Below the pieces are notes generated by a model, which was not told the origin of the DNA, did no database searches, and saw only the letters and a list, made by a program, of their open reading frames with translations. The translations under genes were made by a program, and so were the position numbers. Below, one piece after another: positions 8,325 to 16,397 of a stretch of DNA of 64,000 bases. This DNA comes from Maridesulfovibrio zosterae DSM 11974 (GTDB taxonomy: Bacteria > Desulfobacterota > Desulfovibrionia > Desulfovibrionales > Desulfovibrionaceae). Within the stretch, counting starts at the first letter, position 1. The number at the start of each line of letters is the position of its first letter. The stretch spans positions 124,641 through 188,640 of the forward strand of contig NZ_KE384344.1 of assembly GCF_000425265.1 (NCBI RefSeq), read 5' to 3'.

Positions 8325-8843
8325 CTATTGGACTGTGGTGCAGGTGGGGGGCTGGATATGAGCTCCGTTGCCTGCGTTTCCGAGTCTTTCTATATAGTTT
8401 TTAACTTCGTCCTGCTCTCTCCATCCGTTGTAGAGCTCTTTCCAGTCGGAAAAACTCATGACTTCTGATTCAAGGTAGGATTCATGCCCTTTGATCCAGA
8501 GGTTGAAAAGATACATTTCAATTTTAAAACTTTTCGAATCAAAAACTTTGGGAACAATTTTAGGGCTATACTTTGAGCCGTCAAAACGTGCTCCGATGTA
8601 TGCACAAACACTATTCATGGATTTTTGCTGGTCAATTTCTTCATTATTGAAGAGGTCTACCAATCCTTTGAGGCCAGGATATTCTTTTTCAATCTGATCA
8701 CCAACTTCGTCAGGAACTTTCACGATCAGTTTTTTGCCTTCTTCAAAAATAAAGTAGAATCTCATCCAGTGATCAAACATGAACACTTCAGATATATCTT
8801 CAACAGCTCTATCAAATGCATCGTTTGATTTAACTTTTTTCAT
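8325..8843 (-). CDS. Conserved-looking hypothetical cytosolic protein
   Basis: I do not recognise this 172-residue protein. It has no signal peptide, membrane segment or metal motif. It is acidic and rich in Phe, Tyr and Trp (MFDHWMRFYFIFEEGKK near the N-terminus, FSDWKELYNGWREQDE near the C-terminus). A good AGGAG-type site precedes the ATG at 8843, and codon use looks like that of its neighbours, so it is very likely real. It is a single-gene unit ending at the shared terminator. Confidence 0.7.
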   Translation of the reverse strand: MKKVKSNDAFDRAVEDISEVFMFDHWMRFYFIFEEGKKLIVKVPDEVGDQIEKEYPGLKGLVDLFNNEEIDQQKSMNSVCAYIGARFDGSKYSPKIVPKVFDSKSFKIEMYLFNLWIKGHESYLESEVMSFSDWKELYNGWREQDEVKNYIERLGNAGNGAHIQPPTCTTVQ

Positions 8844-9019
8844 GGTTTCTCCTCACGGTCTTTTTGCTGGGCCGGGAGCTGTGTCTCGGCAGGGATTCTT
8901 GTATATGTTCATGATAGAGCCTGTAGTCAAGTGCTAAAATGAGTTGTGTAAAAAATTATTCTATAATTACAGCGTATTAGTTTGTGAAAAAAATATTTTT
9001 CATCTTGTGTGAGAGGAGC

Positions 9020-9070
9020 ATGAAAATGGGTTATGTTAAGTTCTTTACAATTGCACTCTTTTTAGGGTAA
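9020..9070 (+). CDS. Possible very short hydrophobic peptide (14-16 residues)
   Basis: An ATG at 9020, with a second ATG at 9026, follows the ribosome-binding site GAGAGGAG. It opens a frame of only 16 codons reading MKMGYVKFFTIALFLG, a positively charged start then a hydrophobic run. The spacing suits the second ATG. It could be a leader or membrane micropeptide, or the start of a secreted protein gene lost by mutation. It lies 66 bases before the next small gene. Confidence 0.3.
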   Translation: MKMGYVKFFTIALFLG

Positions 9071-9136
9071 TACCACCTTCTTTGCAGCATATAATCGTGC
9101 AGCAAGTACGAAAATTTATATTAGGAGGTCCTCCAA

Positions 9137-9250
9137 ATGGGCAGGCACAAAAAGATTGAAAGAAAGAAAGAACTTCAGCGTAAACGCCATCGCAGAGCTA
9201 AAAGAATTAAAGCTCGTATCGCAGAAGCAAAGGCTGCAGCAGCCAGTTAA
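9137..9250 (+). CDS. 37-residue very basic small protein
   Basis: The ATG at 9137 is preceded by AGGAGG and followed by 37 codons that encode an almost purely helical, Lys/Arg-rich chain (MGRHKKIERKKELQRKRHRR and then AKRIKARIAEAKAAAAS). The perfect ribosome-binding site, the uniform composition and the stop at 9248-9250 support a real gene. The charge pattern suggests binding to nucleic acid or the ribosome, but nothing in the sequence fixes a role. Similar short MGR-K-ER-type proteins occur in related bacteria as far as I recall. Confidence 0.75.
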   Translation: MGRHKKIERKKELQRKRHRRAKRIKARIAEAKAAAAS

Positions 9251-9402
9251 GTTTTTTACTGTTCTGTTTTGTCCGGTTTTTCAAGACGATATCTTGTCTT
9301 ATTGTGCTGGATAATTCAGGTCAGCCCCTCATTTTTTTAGGGATCAGGTCCGCCAGCCTCTATGTATAGAGGTATGGCGTACCTTTTTTATTGGAGGGAT
9401 TT

Positions 9403-9690
9403 ATGCCGATTTATGAATACCAATGTCACGAATGTCAGCAGATATTTGAAGAATGGCAGACAAGTTTTGAAGACAAAGAATTGGAATGCCCTGTGTGTGG
9501 CGGTCTTGCTACCAAGGTTCTTTCCAACTCATCTTTTGTCTTGAAAGGTGGGGGGTGGTATTCTTCCGGATACTGTAAGACCGACTCAGCTGCCGGAAAA
9601 ACCGGCAACTCTAGTCCGGCCGGCAGTGGCTCCGGTGCATCCACTTCCTCGGGCTCTTCAAGCAAGAGTTCTGACAGTACGTCAAGTTAG
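9403..9690 (+). CDS. FmdB-family zinc-ribbon protein
   Basis: A 95-residue protein starting MPIYEYQCHECQQIFEEWQT, the hallmark of FmdB putative regulatory proteins. It has Cys-x2-Cys at the start and a second Cys pair in CPVCGG, together forming one zinc ribbon (residues 1-45). The C-terminal half is a low-complexity Gly/Ser/Thr tail. The ATG at 9403 is chosen because GGAGG lies five bases upstream; a TTG at 9391 would overlap that site. The family was named for a gene next to formamidase; its molecular role is not settled. Confidence 0.9.
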   Translation: MPIYEYQCHECQQIFEEWQTSFEDKELECPVCGGLATKVLSNSSFVLKGGGWYSSGYCKTDSAAGKTGNSSPAGSGSGASTSSGSSSKSSDSTSS

Positions 9691-9702
9691 CTGATGAATG
9701 GC

Positions 9703-9738
9703 CAGACGGTCCGGTATATCCGGGCCGTCTGTTTTTTT
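9703..9738 (+). terminator. Intrinsic terminator after the FmdB gene
   Basis: Stem CAGACGG with inner CCGG pairs with CCGG and CCGTCTG around a TATAT loop, followed by seven T. Confidence 0.9.
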
Positions 9739-9856
9739 GGCATCGCCTTTACTCTTATGATCCCTATACCTTGTTATGACCTCATATTTATAATATGATG
9801 AGTCCTAATAGTCATAATATAATTTCATATCACAACAATTAACCGGAATTGGTAAA

Positions 9857-11152
9857 ATGATTGAAAGATATACCCGTCCCGCCATGGGTGAACTATGGGC
9901 TCTGGAAAACCGTTTCAGAGTTTGGCTTGAAGTTGAAGTAGCAATTTGTGAAGCCTGGCACAGACTTGGCCGTATTCCAGCAGAAGACATGCAGATTATC
10001 CGTGATAAAGCTGACTTTGAACTGGATCGTATCCTTGAGATTGAAGAGAAAACCAAGCACGACGTGATTGCCTTCCTGACAGCTGTAGAAGAAAAAGTCG
10101 GACCATCCTCACGCTTTATTCACCTTGGCTGCACCTCTTCCGATATTGTTGACACTGCCAATGGTGTATTGCTTAGCCGTGCTGGAAAGATGATTCTCAA
10201 GGATCTTGATGAATTCTTGGAAACACTTAAAGAAATGGCTTATACCCATAAGGGCAGAATGTGCATGGGCCGTACCCACGGTATCCACGCTGAGCCTACA
10301 AGTTTCGGTCTTAAAATGACAGGATTCTACGCTGAGTTTTCCAGACACCGTGAGCGCATTGCTCAGGCTGTAAAGGGAGTCAGTGTTGGAAAGATTTCTG
10401 GGGCTGTGGGAACATATGCCATGCTTGATCCTGAAGTTGAACGCATTACCTGCGAACTTCTTGAACTCGAGGTTGATCCTATTTCCACTCAGATTGTTCA
10501 GCGCGATCGTCATGCAGCTTTTTTTACCGCTTTAGGACTTCTTGGCGGTGGAATTGAGCGGCTTGGTGTTGAGCTTAGACATCTTCAGAGAACTGAGGTT
10601 CTAGAAGTTGAGGAAGGTTTCAGCAAGGGACAAAAAGGTTCTTCTGCAATGCCTCATAAAAAGAATCCAATTTCTGCAGAGAATCTTTCAGGTCTTTCAA
10701 GACTTTTGCGTACGAATGGTATTGTTTCCATGGAAAATATGCCGTTATGGCATGAGCGCGATATCAGTCATTCTTCAGTTGAAAGGGTTATTATGCCTGA
10801 CTCAACTATTCTGGCTGACTATATTCTCGGCCGTATGAATGGTGTTATTAAAAACCTGAGAATCAATGGCGACAACATGGATCGCAATCTGATGGCTTCT
10901 TATGGATTGTTTTATTCACAGCGTGTTTTGCTTGCCTTGGTTGATTCCGGTCTGGAAAGACAGAAAGCCTATGAAATGGTTCAGAAAGTGGCCATGCATT
11001 GCTGGGAAAATAAAGTTTATTTTCCTGATGAAATCCGTAAGGATGAAACTATCTCAGCTCAGCTTGATAGTGGAGCTTTAGATGAAGCTTTTGATATGGG
11101 CTATTACACCAGATACGAAGATATGATTTTTGATAGAGTCTTTGGTGAATAG
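9857..11152 (+). CDS. purB: Adenylosuccinate lyase
   Basis: A 431-residue member of the fumarase/aspartase superfamily. It cleaves SAICAR and adenylosuccinate in purine synthesis. The signature loop GSSAMPHKKNPISAENLSGL is intact, including the catalytic serine region. The other two conserved regions are present as HLGCTSSDIVDTA and GRTHGIHAEPTSFG. The N-terminus MIERYTRPAMGELWALENRF is typical of the short PurB type. It is a single-gene unit with a clear terminator downstream. Confidence 0.97.
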   Translation: MIERYTRPAMGELWALENRFRVWLEVEVAICEAWHRLGRIPAEDMQIIRDKADFELDRILEIEEKTKHDVIAFLTAVEEKVGPSSRFIHLGCTSSDIVDTANGVLLSRAGKMILKDLDEFLETLKEMAYTHKGRMCMGRTHGIHAEPTSFGLKMTGFYAEFSRHRERIAQAVKGVSVGKISGAVGTYAMLDPEVERITCELLELEVDPISTQIVQRDRHAAFFTALGLLGGGIERLGVELRHLQRTEVLEVEEGFSKGQKGSSAMPHKKNPISAENLSGLSRLLRTNGIVSMENMPLWHERDISHSSVERVIMPDSTILADYILGRMNGVIKNLRINGDNMDRNLMASYGLFYSQRVLLALVDSGLERQKAYEMVQKVAMHCWENKVYFPDEIRKDETISAQLDSGALDEAFDMGYYTRYEDMIFDRVFGE

Positions 11153-11180
11153 TTTGTAAAAAACGATATAAGATATTGGT

Positions 11181-11221
11181 CACCCGGCTAAGTCCTACGG
11201 CTTGGTCGGGTGCTCTTTTTT
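11181..11221 (+). terminator. Intrinsic terminator after purB
   Basis: CACCCG (11181-11186) pairs with CGGGTG (11207-11212), with inner complementary AAGTC/GCTT-type bases, followed by CTCTTTTTT. Confidence 0.8.
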
Positions 11222-11370
11222 GCAGGATTTGCTCTTTCATGGTAGTGTCCTTTCAAAACTGTTTTTAGCTGTCTAAATGTGAGTCTTTTTTGTTTTATCT
11301 TGTAGTTTTTTCTGTGAACGAGCTTTAAGACCGAAAGACTATACTCACAATTGTATAAAAGTAATCTTTC

Positions 11371-11386
11371 TGGCACAGTCTTTGTT
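11371..11386 (+). promoter_or_regulatory. Candidate sigma-54 (-24/-12) promoter of the cell-shape operon
   Basis: The string TGGCACAGTCTTTGTT fits the -24/-12 consensus TGGCAC-N5-TTGCW with one deviation (GT for GC at -12). It lies about 55-60 bp before the likely start of the L,D-transpeptidase-fold gene. No enhancer-binding site was identified, so this is only a candidate. Confidence 0.35.
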
Positions 11387-11441
11387 AATGATTTTAATAT
11401 CGTCGTTTCATGCTTTTAAGCGATGGGGTACTGGCTTCAGT

Positions 11442-12710
11442 ATGATGCATTTTTTGAGATTATTATGGGTAATATTTTTTTTGCTCGCAGGTCTGTCATC
11501 CTTTTGCTTTGCTGAAGGATGGAGTTCTGCCATTGGAGCGACTCCTTTAGTTCCAGATTACTTAGTCGCAGTTGACAAGGGGGCCCAGAAACTTCATTTG
11601 TTAGCCCACAAAAGCCCTTTGCATGCTGAGGCCTCCTTTACTTGCGCTACGGGACAGGTGGCTGGTGACAAAGTTTTTGAAGGTGATTTAAAAACTCCTG
11701 AGGGTGTTTATTTTACAACTGGTAAAAGAACCGGGCTTAAAGATTTCGAACTCTATGGCACAATGGCTTTTCCGCTTGATTTTCCCAATCCGATTGATCG
11801 AATCAAAGGTAAGACCGGTTACGGTATATGGATTCATGGACGAGGAAAAAAGCTAGTCCCCATGGATACCAAAGGTTGTGTGGCTCTGGTTAATTCTGAT
11901 ATAGGTGTTATAGATACACATATTAAGAGTGGAACTCCCGTTGTTATTGGTGAATCTGTTAGCTGGACTCAGGCTGACGATGAACAGCTGGAGGAGTCCA
12001 GGCAGCTCGAAAATCTTGTTTACAAGTGGGCTCATGATTGGGAGAAGAGGGATAATGGCTTTTTCGAGGCTTATGATCAGGAATTATTTAGCAAGTCTGA
12101 AAGTAAGTCTTTTAAGTTTTTTAAGAATCGTAAGAAAAGAATTTTTTCCAACACTAAGTGGATTGATATTGAAATTTTAAATTTGCGGGCTTTGCCCGGA
12201 CCTGATTACTGGGTTACGTGGTTTGACCAGTATTATAGGTCTGGGCGATTGTCTTCATCGTCTTCTAAGCGTCTGTACTGGCAGAAGATTGATGGTAAAT
12301 GGAAAATCGTAGGGCGTGAATACGGTCCTGCCGGAAAATCACTTAAAGCCAAATATCTTGAATTGAAGATGAAAAGTGTTAGTATCTTTTTGGATAAATG
12401 GCGTGATTATTGGCTTAGTGCTGATGTGCCAGATTATTTGTCAATGTATGATGGAAAAGCCTTACAAGGAAATAGGCGCGGAGTTAAATCCATTAAAGCA
12501 CAGAAAAAAGCAATATGGGAAAGTCGCAAGCCGAAGTCTATCAAGTTTGGCAAGGTTAGACTTCATGAAAATCCACAGGGACTTGAAGCTACTTTCAGGC
12601 AGGAGTATTCTGATGAGTCAGGGTATAGCGATAAGGGATTGAAAAAAGTAGTCATCCGTCCTGAAGGGGACAGCTGGCTGATTGTTGATGAACAATGGAG
12701 AAAGCTCTAA
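11442..12710 (+). CDS. L,D-transpeptidase-fold peptidoglycan enzyme with NTF2-like tail (Csd6/Pgp2-like)
   Basis: With the ATG at 11442 this is 422 residues. It has a signal peptide (MMHFLRLLWVIFFLLAGLSS, ending CFA-EG), then a YkuD-type catalytic domain (about 40-170) with His132 in WIHGRGKK and Cys146 in TKGCVALVN. Two NTF2-like segments follow (about 190-295 and 315-422), each starting with a W-x-D-W/YW pattern. This layout matches Helicobacter Csd6 and Campylobacter Pgp2, which trim peptidoglycan peptides to set helical shape. It is followed by a coiled-coil membrane gene (TAATG overlap) and a Csd4/Pgp1-like gene, which strengthens the call. Classic L,D-transpeptidase activity remains possible. 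Longer starts exist at 11382 and 11388. Confidence 0.75.
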   Translation: MMHFLRLLWVIFFLLAGLSSFCFAEGWSSAIGATPLVPDYLVAVDKGAQKLHLLAHKSPLHAEASFTCATGQVAGDKVFEGDLKTPEGVYFTTGKRTGLKDFELYGTMAFPLDFPNPIDRIKGKTGYGIWIHGRGKKLVPMDTKGCVALVNSDIGVIDTHIKSGTPVVIGESVSWTQADDEQLEESRQLENLVYKWAHDWEKRDNGFFEAYDQELFSKSESKSFKFFKNRKKRIFSNTKWIDIEILNLRALPGPDYWVTWFDQYYRSGRLSSSSSKRLYWQKIDGKWKIVGREYGPAGKSLKAKYLELKMKSVSIFLDKWRDYWLSADVPDYLSMYDGKALQGNRRGVKSIKAQKKAIWESRKPKSIKFGKVRLHENPQGLEATFRQEYSDESGYSDKGLKKVVIRPEGDSWLIVDEQWRKL

Positions 12711-13417
12711 TGGGCAACACCAAGTACAATGTCCTTTTTATGAAGGATGATGACACTGTAAAAAGATACAGACTCAGTCCTTTATGGCTTAAAATGCTTT
12801 TCTGGTTCATTTTGCTGCTTGCTCTTTGTGCCGGAGCCGGAGCATGGTCCGGATATACTTTCTGGAATCAGAATACCATGCTGAAACGCGAAAAATTAGA
12901 GTTGCATAAAAAACTCAATGACGCTTCTGTGCAGCTTGAGCGTTTAGAAAATGTGAATAAGATTCTTGATTCTTATGATCCTAATGAATTGCAATCATTA
13001 CTGGCTTCTGTCCCTGTAGAAGAAAAGAAAGTTGAATCAACTGGCGTAAAAGTGGATTTAACCAAGCTTCTTTTTTACAAAAATCTTATGCGTGCCGGTG
13101 TTGAAAATGTGAAACTTCGCAGATCCGGTGGAAGTCTGGCATTAAGTTTTGATCTCAATAATCTGCAAACTTCTTCAGCTTTAAGCGGGGAAGCCAAGAT
13201 AGAGCTGATTAAGAACAGTGGTAGCGGAGTTCGCATAAAGTCTAATCCTAATGATATGTCTTTCCATATTCAGCGTTTTAAAGTTGTCCGTACAAGATTC
13301 GGGTTACCTGCAGGAGTTAACTATGACCATCTGTATGGCATACGTCTTATGATAACAACTAAACAGGATGAGTTGATTTTCAGTGAAGTATATCCTTTGT
13401 CGCGCATTCTTAATTAG
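12710..13417 (+). CDS. Single-pass membrane protein with periplasmic coiled coil (cell-shape operon)
   Basis: A 235-residue protein whose ATG overlaps the stop of the preceding gene (TAATG). It has a short cytoplasmic start (MGNTKYNVLFMKDDDTVKRY), one membrane helix (about residues 28-50) and a predicted coiled coil (about 52-85, KLELHKKLNDASVQLERLEN). A small beta-rich C-terminal part reads VENVKLRRSGGSLALSFDL. I cannot assign it to a named family. Its place between two peptidoglycan-shape enzymes suggests a scaffold or localising partner. The next gene starts 35 bases before its stop, so the three are translationally linked. Confidence 0.7.
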   Translation: MGNTKYNVLFMKDDDTVKRYRLSPLWLKMLFWFILLLALCAGAGAWSGYTFWNQNTMLKREKLELHKKLNDASVQLERLENVNKILDSYDPNELQSLLASVPVEEKKVESTGVKVDLTKLLFYKNLMRAGVENVKLRRSGGSLALSFDLNNLQTSSALSGEAKIELIKNSGSGVRIKSNPNDMSFHIQRFKVVRTRFGLPAGVNYDHLYGIRLMITTKQDELIFSEVYPLSRILN

Positions 13418-15122
13418 CCTTTTGGTTCTTGGCCTTGCCTGCAGTGCTTCTGCACAGCAGGTCCGAAGCTATACCCTTTTTGGGGGAACACAATATCCAT
13501 TACGGGTTACCTGGGTCTTTGGTGATGAACCAGGACCTACTATAATGGTGCAAGGTGGTATTCAGGGAGATGAGCTTTCTGGATTTTTTACAGCTCAACT
13601 GCTTACCAGTTGTAAGTTGCACAAAGGAAATCTTATAATTGTTCCTCGTGCTAACGAACCTTCTATTCTTCGTAGGACCCGTCAGATCAACGTTGACCTT
13701 AATCGCCGATTCGACAAAGAATACAACAATTTCTATGAAGACCGTCTTGCACGCGCCATTAGATTTTTGATTAATGATGTAGATGGATTTATTCATTTAC
13801 ATGAAGGTAGCGGGTTTTATAACCCCAAGTATGTAAATAATCTGCGTAATCCTAAACGTTATGGGCAGTCACTGATTATTGATGCCGCCGTATACAAAAA
13901 TATCCATCTGGCTGAAATGTGTAATCGCGCAATTTCGAGTCTCAATGACGATATTCCGAATAAATCTTATCATTTTAATCTATTTAATACCGACACTTTT
14001 GCTAAAGCAACCCATTATCCGGAAATGCGTAAATCACTTACCTGCTACGCATTGGTTGAACAAGGGATTCCTGCTATGGCTGTTGAAGTCAGCAAGGATA
14101 TTAAAGATCTTGAGTGGAAAGTTCGTCAGCAGTTGAAAGCAACGGAATATCTTCTTGAAGAATTTGGTCTCAGGCTTGATGTGCCTAAGTTTACTTTTCC
14201 CAAGGCAGGACGGCCCAACGGATTGAATATCTTGATTAATGGTAAACCTCTTAAGGGCAGAAGTATAGATCTCGTTCGTGGTGCTCCTGTTTCAACCAGT
14301 GGTTCTGGGTTGGCTGTAACTGAATCAGGATTGGAACCTGCTCTTGCTGTTTTTGCAAGTGACCGTCCTAATCTTAATTTACTTACAGCTCCGCGCATGG
14401 CCCTTTCATCGTTCCCCGCACTGGAAGTCAGCCTTGATGGTAGCAAAATGACTAGTGCAAAGGTTCGTTGGAAAGGATCCAAGGTAAATTTACCTGAGCC
14501 CAATGGTCCTGTTTTTCTTTGCTGGCTTAATGGTAAACCTCGGTTTGTCAATGTTTCAGGTACGCTTAACGCCGTTGAAGGCGATCAGTTTATCATTGAG
14601 GGAGTGCTCGGAAGCAGCATCGAAGAGGTTTTGAATCTGAAGGGATTTGTGGCTTCAGTTACTGTTAACAGCGGGCAGGATGTGGGATACGAAATTATTG
14701 CTGATCCTGCTAATTTTATGTCAAAATATAAGCTTACAGGCCCCGAAGGTCTTTCGCGATACAGGGTTGTTCGCGAAACTCCGGGAAAACGTAGGTCTGA
14801 ATTTTATCTGTCTATTGTTCCACGCCGGATTAAAGCGCTACAACTTGTTCGCAGGCAGGCAGATGATGTCTTGGTGAACTGGATGGATGGTCGTGTTGAG
14901 AATATTTATCCTGACAGTTATATATTGAGCGATGCTTGGAGTAACGGTGATCTTCAGAAGTTACAGCCGTTTATAGATGATATACCCATTTCATGGGGTG
15001 ATTCTTTTGAGGTTAAAACTGGAAAAGATACAGTCTTAACTATGCGGCATGCTACCACTTTTGAGCCTATCGGGCGTATGGTTTTTCATGGTAAGGATTT
15101 TTTGCAGACTTCGCTTAAATGA
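13383..15122 (+). CDS. M99-type D,L-carboxypeptidase-like protein (Csd4/Pgp1-like)
   Basis: A 579-residue exported protein: signal peptide residues 1-25 (ending ASA-QQ), then an M14/M99 zinc carboxypeptidase domain. The usual zinc motif HxxE is replaced by Gln61-x2-Glu64 (GGIQGDELSG). A histidine follows in FIHLHEGSGF (His138 or His140), and a candidate catalytic Glu235 sits in AMAVEVSKD. A Gln-Glu-His zinc site is the known hallmark of Helicobacter Csd4, which trims uncrosslinked peptidoglycan tripeptides to make cells helical. NVDLNRRFD supplies the substrate-binding Arg. The long C-terminal part (about 250-579) is beta-rich, like M99 accessory domains. The GTG start lies inside the upstream gene. 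Confidence 0.8.
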   Translation: MKYILCRAFLISLLVLGLACSASAQQVRSYTLFGGTQYPLRVTWVFGDEPGPTIMVQGGIQGDELSGFFTAQLLTSCKLHKGNLIIVPRANEPSILRRTRQINVDLNRRFDKEYNNFYEDRLARAIRFLINDVDGFIHLHEGSGFYNPKYVNNLRNPKRYGQSLIIDAAVYKNIHLAEMCNRAISSLNDDIPNKSYHFNLFNTDTFAKATHYPEMRKSLTCYALVEQGIPAMAVEVSKDIKDLEWKVRQQLKATEYLLEEFGLRLDVPKFTFPKAGRPNGLNILINGKPLKGRSIDLVRGAPVSTSGSGLAVTESGLEPALAVFASDRPNLNLLTAPRMALSSFPALEVSLDGSKMTSAKVRWKGSKVNLPEPNGPVFLCWLNGKPRFVNVSGTLNAVEGDQFIIEGVLGSSIEEVLNLKGFVASVTVNSGQDVGYEIIADPANFMSKYKLTGPEGLSRYRVVRETPGKRRSEFYLSIVPRRIKALQLVRRQADDVLVNWMDGRVENIYPDSYILSDAWSNGDLQKLQPFIDDIPISWGDSFEVKTGKDTVLTMRHATTFEPIGRMVFHGKDFLQTSLK

Positions 15123-15167
15123 TCATATTTTCATAAATAGATAAATTTGAAACGGGAGATTTTAGCT

Positions 15168-15977
15168 GTGAAGCCAGAATTTGAAAACTGCTTTGTAAAT
15201 CTTCCGTTGCGTTATATTTATAATTCACCTGAGTATCTTGATTTTTTTATTGATAATTCTATTCAACCTGAACTCGGTCTTGATTGTTTGGGCGATGAAT
15301 GTCTGAGTATGGACTGGCTTCTGGATATCAAGGGAAAGTTGGAAGAAGCTCAACTCAAATGTACCGCTCATCTGCCATTCCTTGATTTGAAACCATCCAG
15401 CCTTAATCCGGCAATAAGGAATGCATCGATTGATACGCTTTGCGCCGCATTTGAGCTTGCAAAGTTGTTTTCTCCACAACGCATGGTTATGCACCCTTCA
15501 TTGACTTCGTGGCTTGAAGAACCATTATTTGAACGATCTTATGCCAATTGTCTGGAAGGATTGCGCAGATTAAGCAACTCCTGGCCTGATCACCCACCTT
15601 TGTGTCTTGAAAATACATACGAGTATGATCCTGAATCGATTGTCCGTCTGGTAGAAGATCTTGGAAGAGAGAATATAGGAATCTGTTTTGATCTTGGACA
15701 TTGGCATTCCTTTTCTAAAGGTTCAGAGCATGATGATTTCGATCTCTGGTTTGATGCTTTTGCTCCATATATAAAGCATCTTCATCTTCATGATAATAAT
15801 GGTCGTAAGGACGAGCACCTTGCTTTAGGTCAGGGGGGAATTAATTGGGATCATGTTATTCCACGCGTAGCTGAATTGATTCATGCTCCGACAATAACCC
15901 TTGAGCCGCATAATCGTGATGATTTCGATGTAAGTTATGAATATTTTAAAACCAAAATTGCTCCGAATATTTTTTAA
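15168..15977 (+). CDS. TIM-barrel sugar-phosphate isomerase/AP-endonuclease-2-fold protein
   Basis: The frame opens with a TTG at 15147, but the GTG at 15168 follows GGGAG at a good distance and is preferred, giving 269 residues. Conserved features of the xylose-isomerase-like TIM barrel are present: LENTYEYDPESIVRLVED, ICFDLGHWHSF with the metal-binding DLGH, KHLHLHDNNG, DEHLALGQGGINWD and TLEPHN. These histidines, aspartates and glutamates bind divalent metal in this fold. The substrate is unknown. It follows the carboxypeptidase gene by 45 bases and may belong to that operon. Confidence 0.8.
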   Translation: MKPEFENCFVNLPLRYIYNSPEYLDFFIDNSIQPELGLDCLGDECLSMDWLLDIKGKLEEAQLKCTAHLPFLDLKPSSLNPAIRNASIDTLCAAFELAKLFSPQRMVMHPSLTSWLEEPLFERSYANCLEGLRRLSNSWPDHPPLCLENTYEYDPESIVRLVEDLGRENIGICFDLGHWHSFSKGSEHDDFDLWFDAFAPYIKHLHLHDNNGRKDEHLALGQGGINWDHVIPRVAELIHAPTITLEPHNRDDFDVSYEYFKTKIAPNIF

Positions 15978-15995
15978 TATGAGATATGTTGATAA

Positions 15996-16044
15996 AATTA
16001 AGACACCGTCCTGCAAAAACATTTTGCAGGACGGTGTCTTAATT
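15996..16044. terminator. Very long bidirectional terminator
   Basis: Two perfect 23-bp arms (15996-16018 and 16022-16044) are separated by three bases, between convergent genes. The core is GACACCGTCCTGCAAAA and its complement, with flanking AATT on both sides. It should stop transcription from both directions. Confidence 0.85.
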
Positions 16045-16073
16045 TCTGATAGTATTCGGTAGCGATTCAATAT

Positions 16074-16397
16074 TTATAAAAAATACCTTACAGCGGCGAC
16101 AAGTCCCATGCCTACAGCAACTGTACCGAAGAAGTTACGGGTAAACATTGCTACTGCAAAAGTAGGAATTGCCACCCAGAAGTAAATATTGTCGAAGCCC
16201 AAGCTGATGCTCCCTTCGGGGGCAATAAGTGACGGTACCAACATAGCCGAAAGTACTGCGGTTGGTACATAACTAAGCCATTTTACAATAACAGGTGGCA
16301 GTTCTCTTGAGCTGAGAGTCAGTGCCGGAAGCAGCCGTGGAATATATGTTACAGCCATCATACCGACGAGTGTGAAGAGTATTAGTTTCTGGTCCAT
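16074..16397 (-). CDS. azlD: AzlD-type branched-chain amino acid export subunit
   Basis: A 107-residue membrane protein with four hydrophobic segments. It carries the AzlD pattern MAVTYIPRLLPALTLSSREL and PPVIVKWLSYVPTAVLSAML. The ATG at 16397 is used because the longer frame (to 16451) lies wholly inside azlC; the two genes overlap by 16 bases. AzlC and AzlD (also called YgaZ/YgaH) together export branched-chain amino acids or related compounds such as azaleucine. Confidence 0.9.
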   Translation of the reverse strand: MDQKLILFTLVGMMAVTYIPRLLPALTLSSRELPPVIVKWLSYVPTAVLSAMLVPSLIAPEGSISLGFDNIYFWVAIPTFAVAMFTRNFFGTVAVGMGLVAAVRYFL

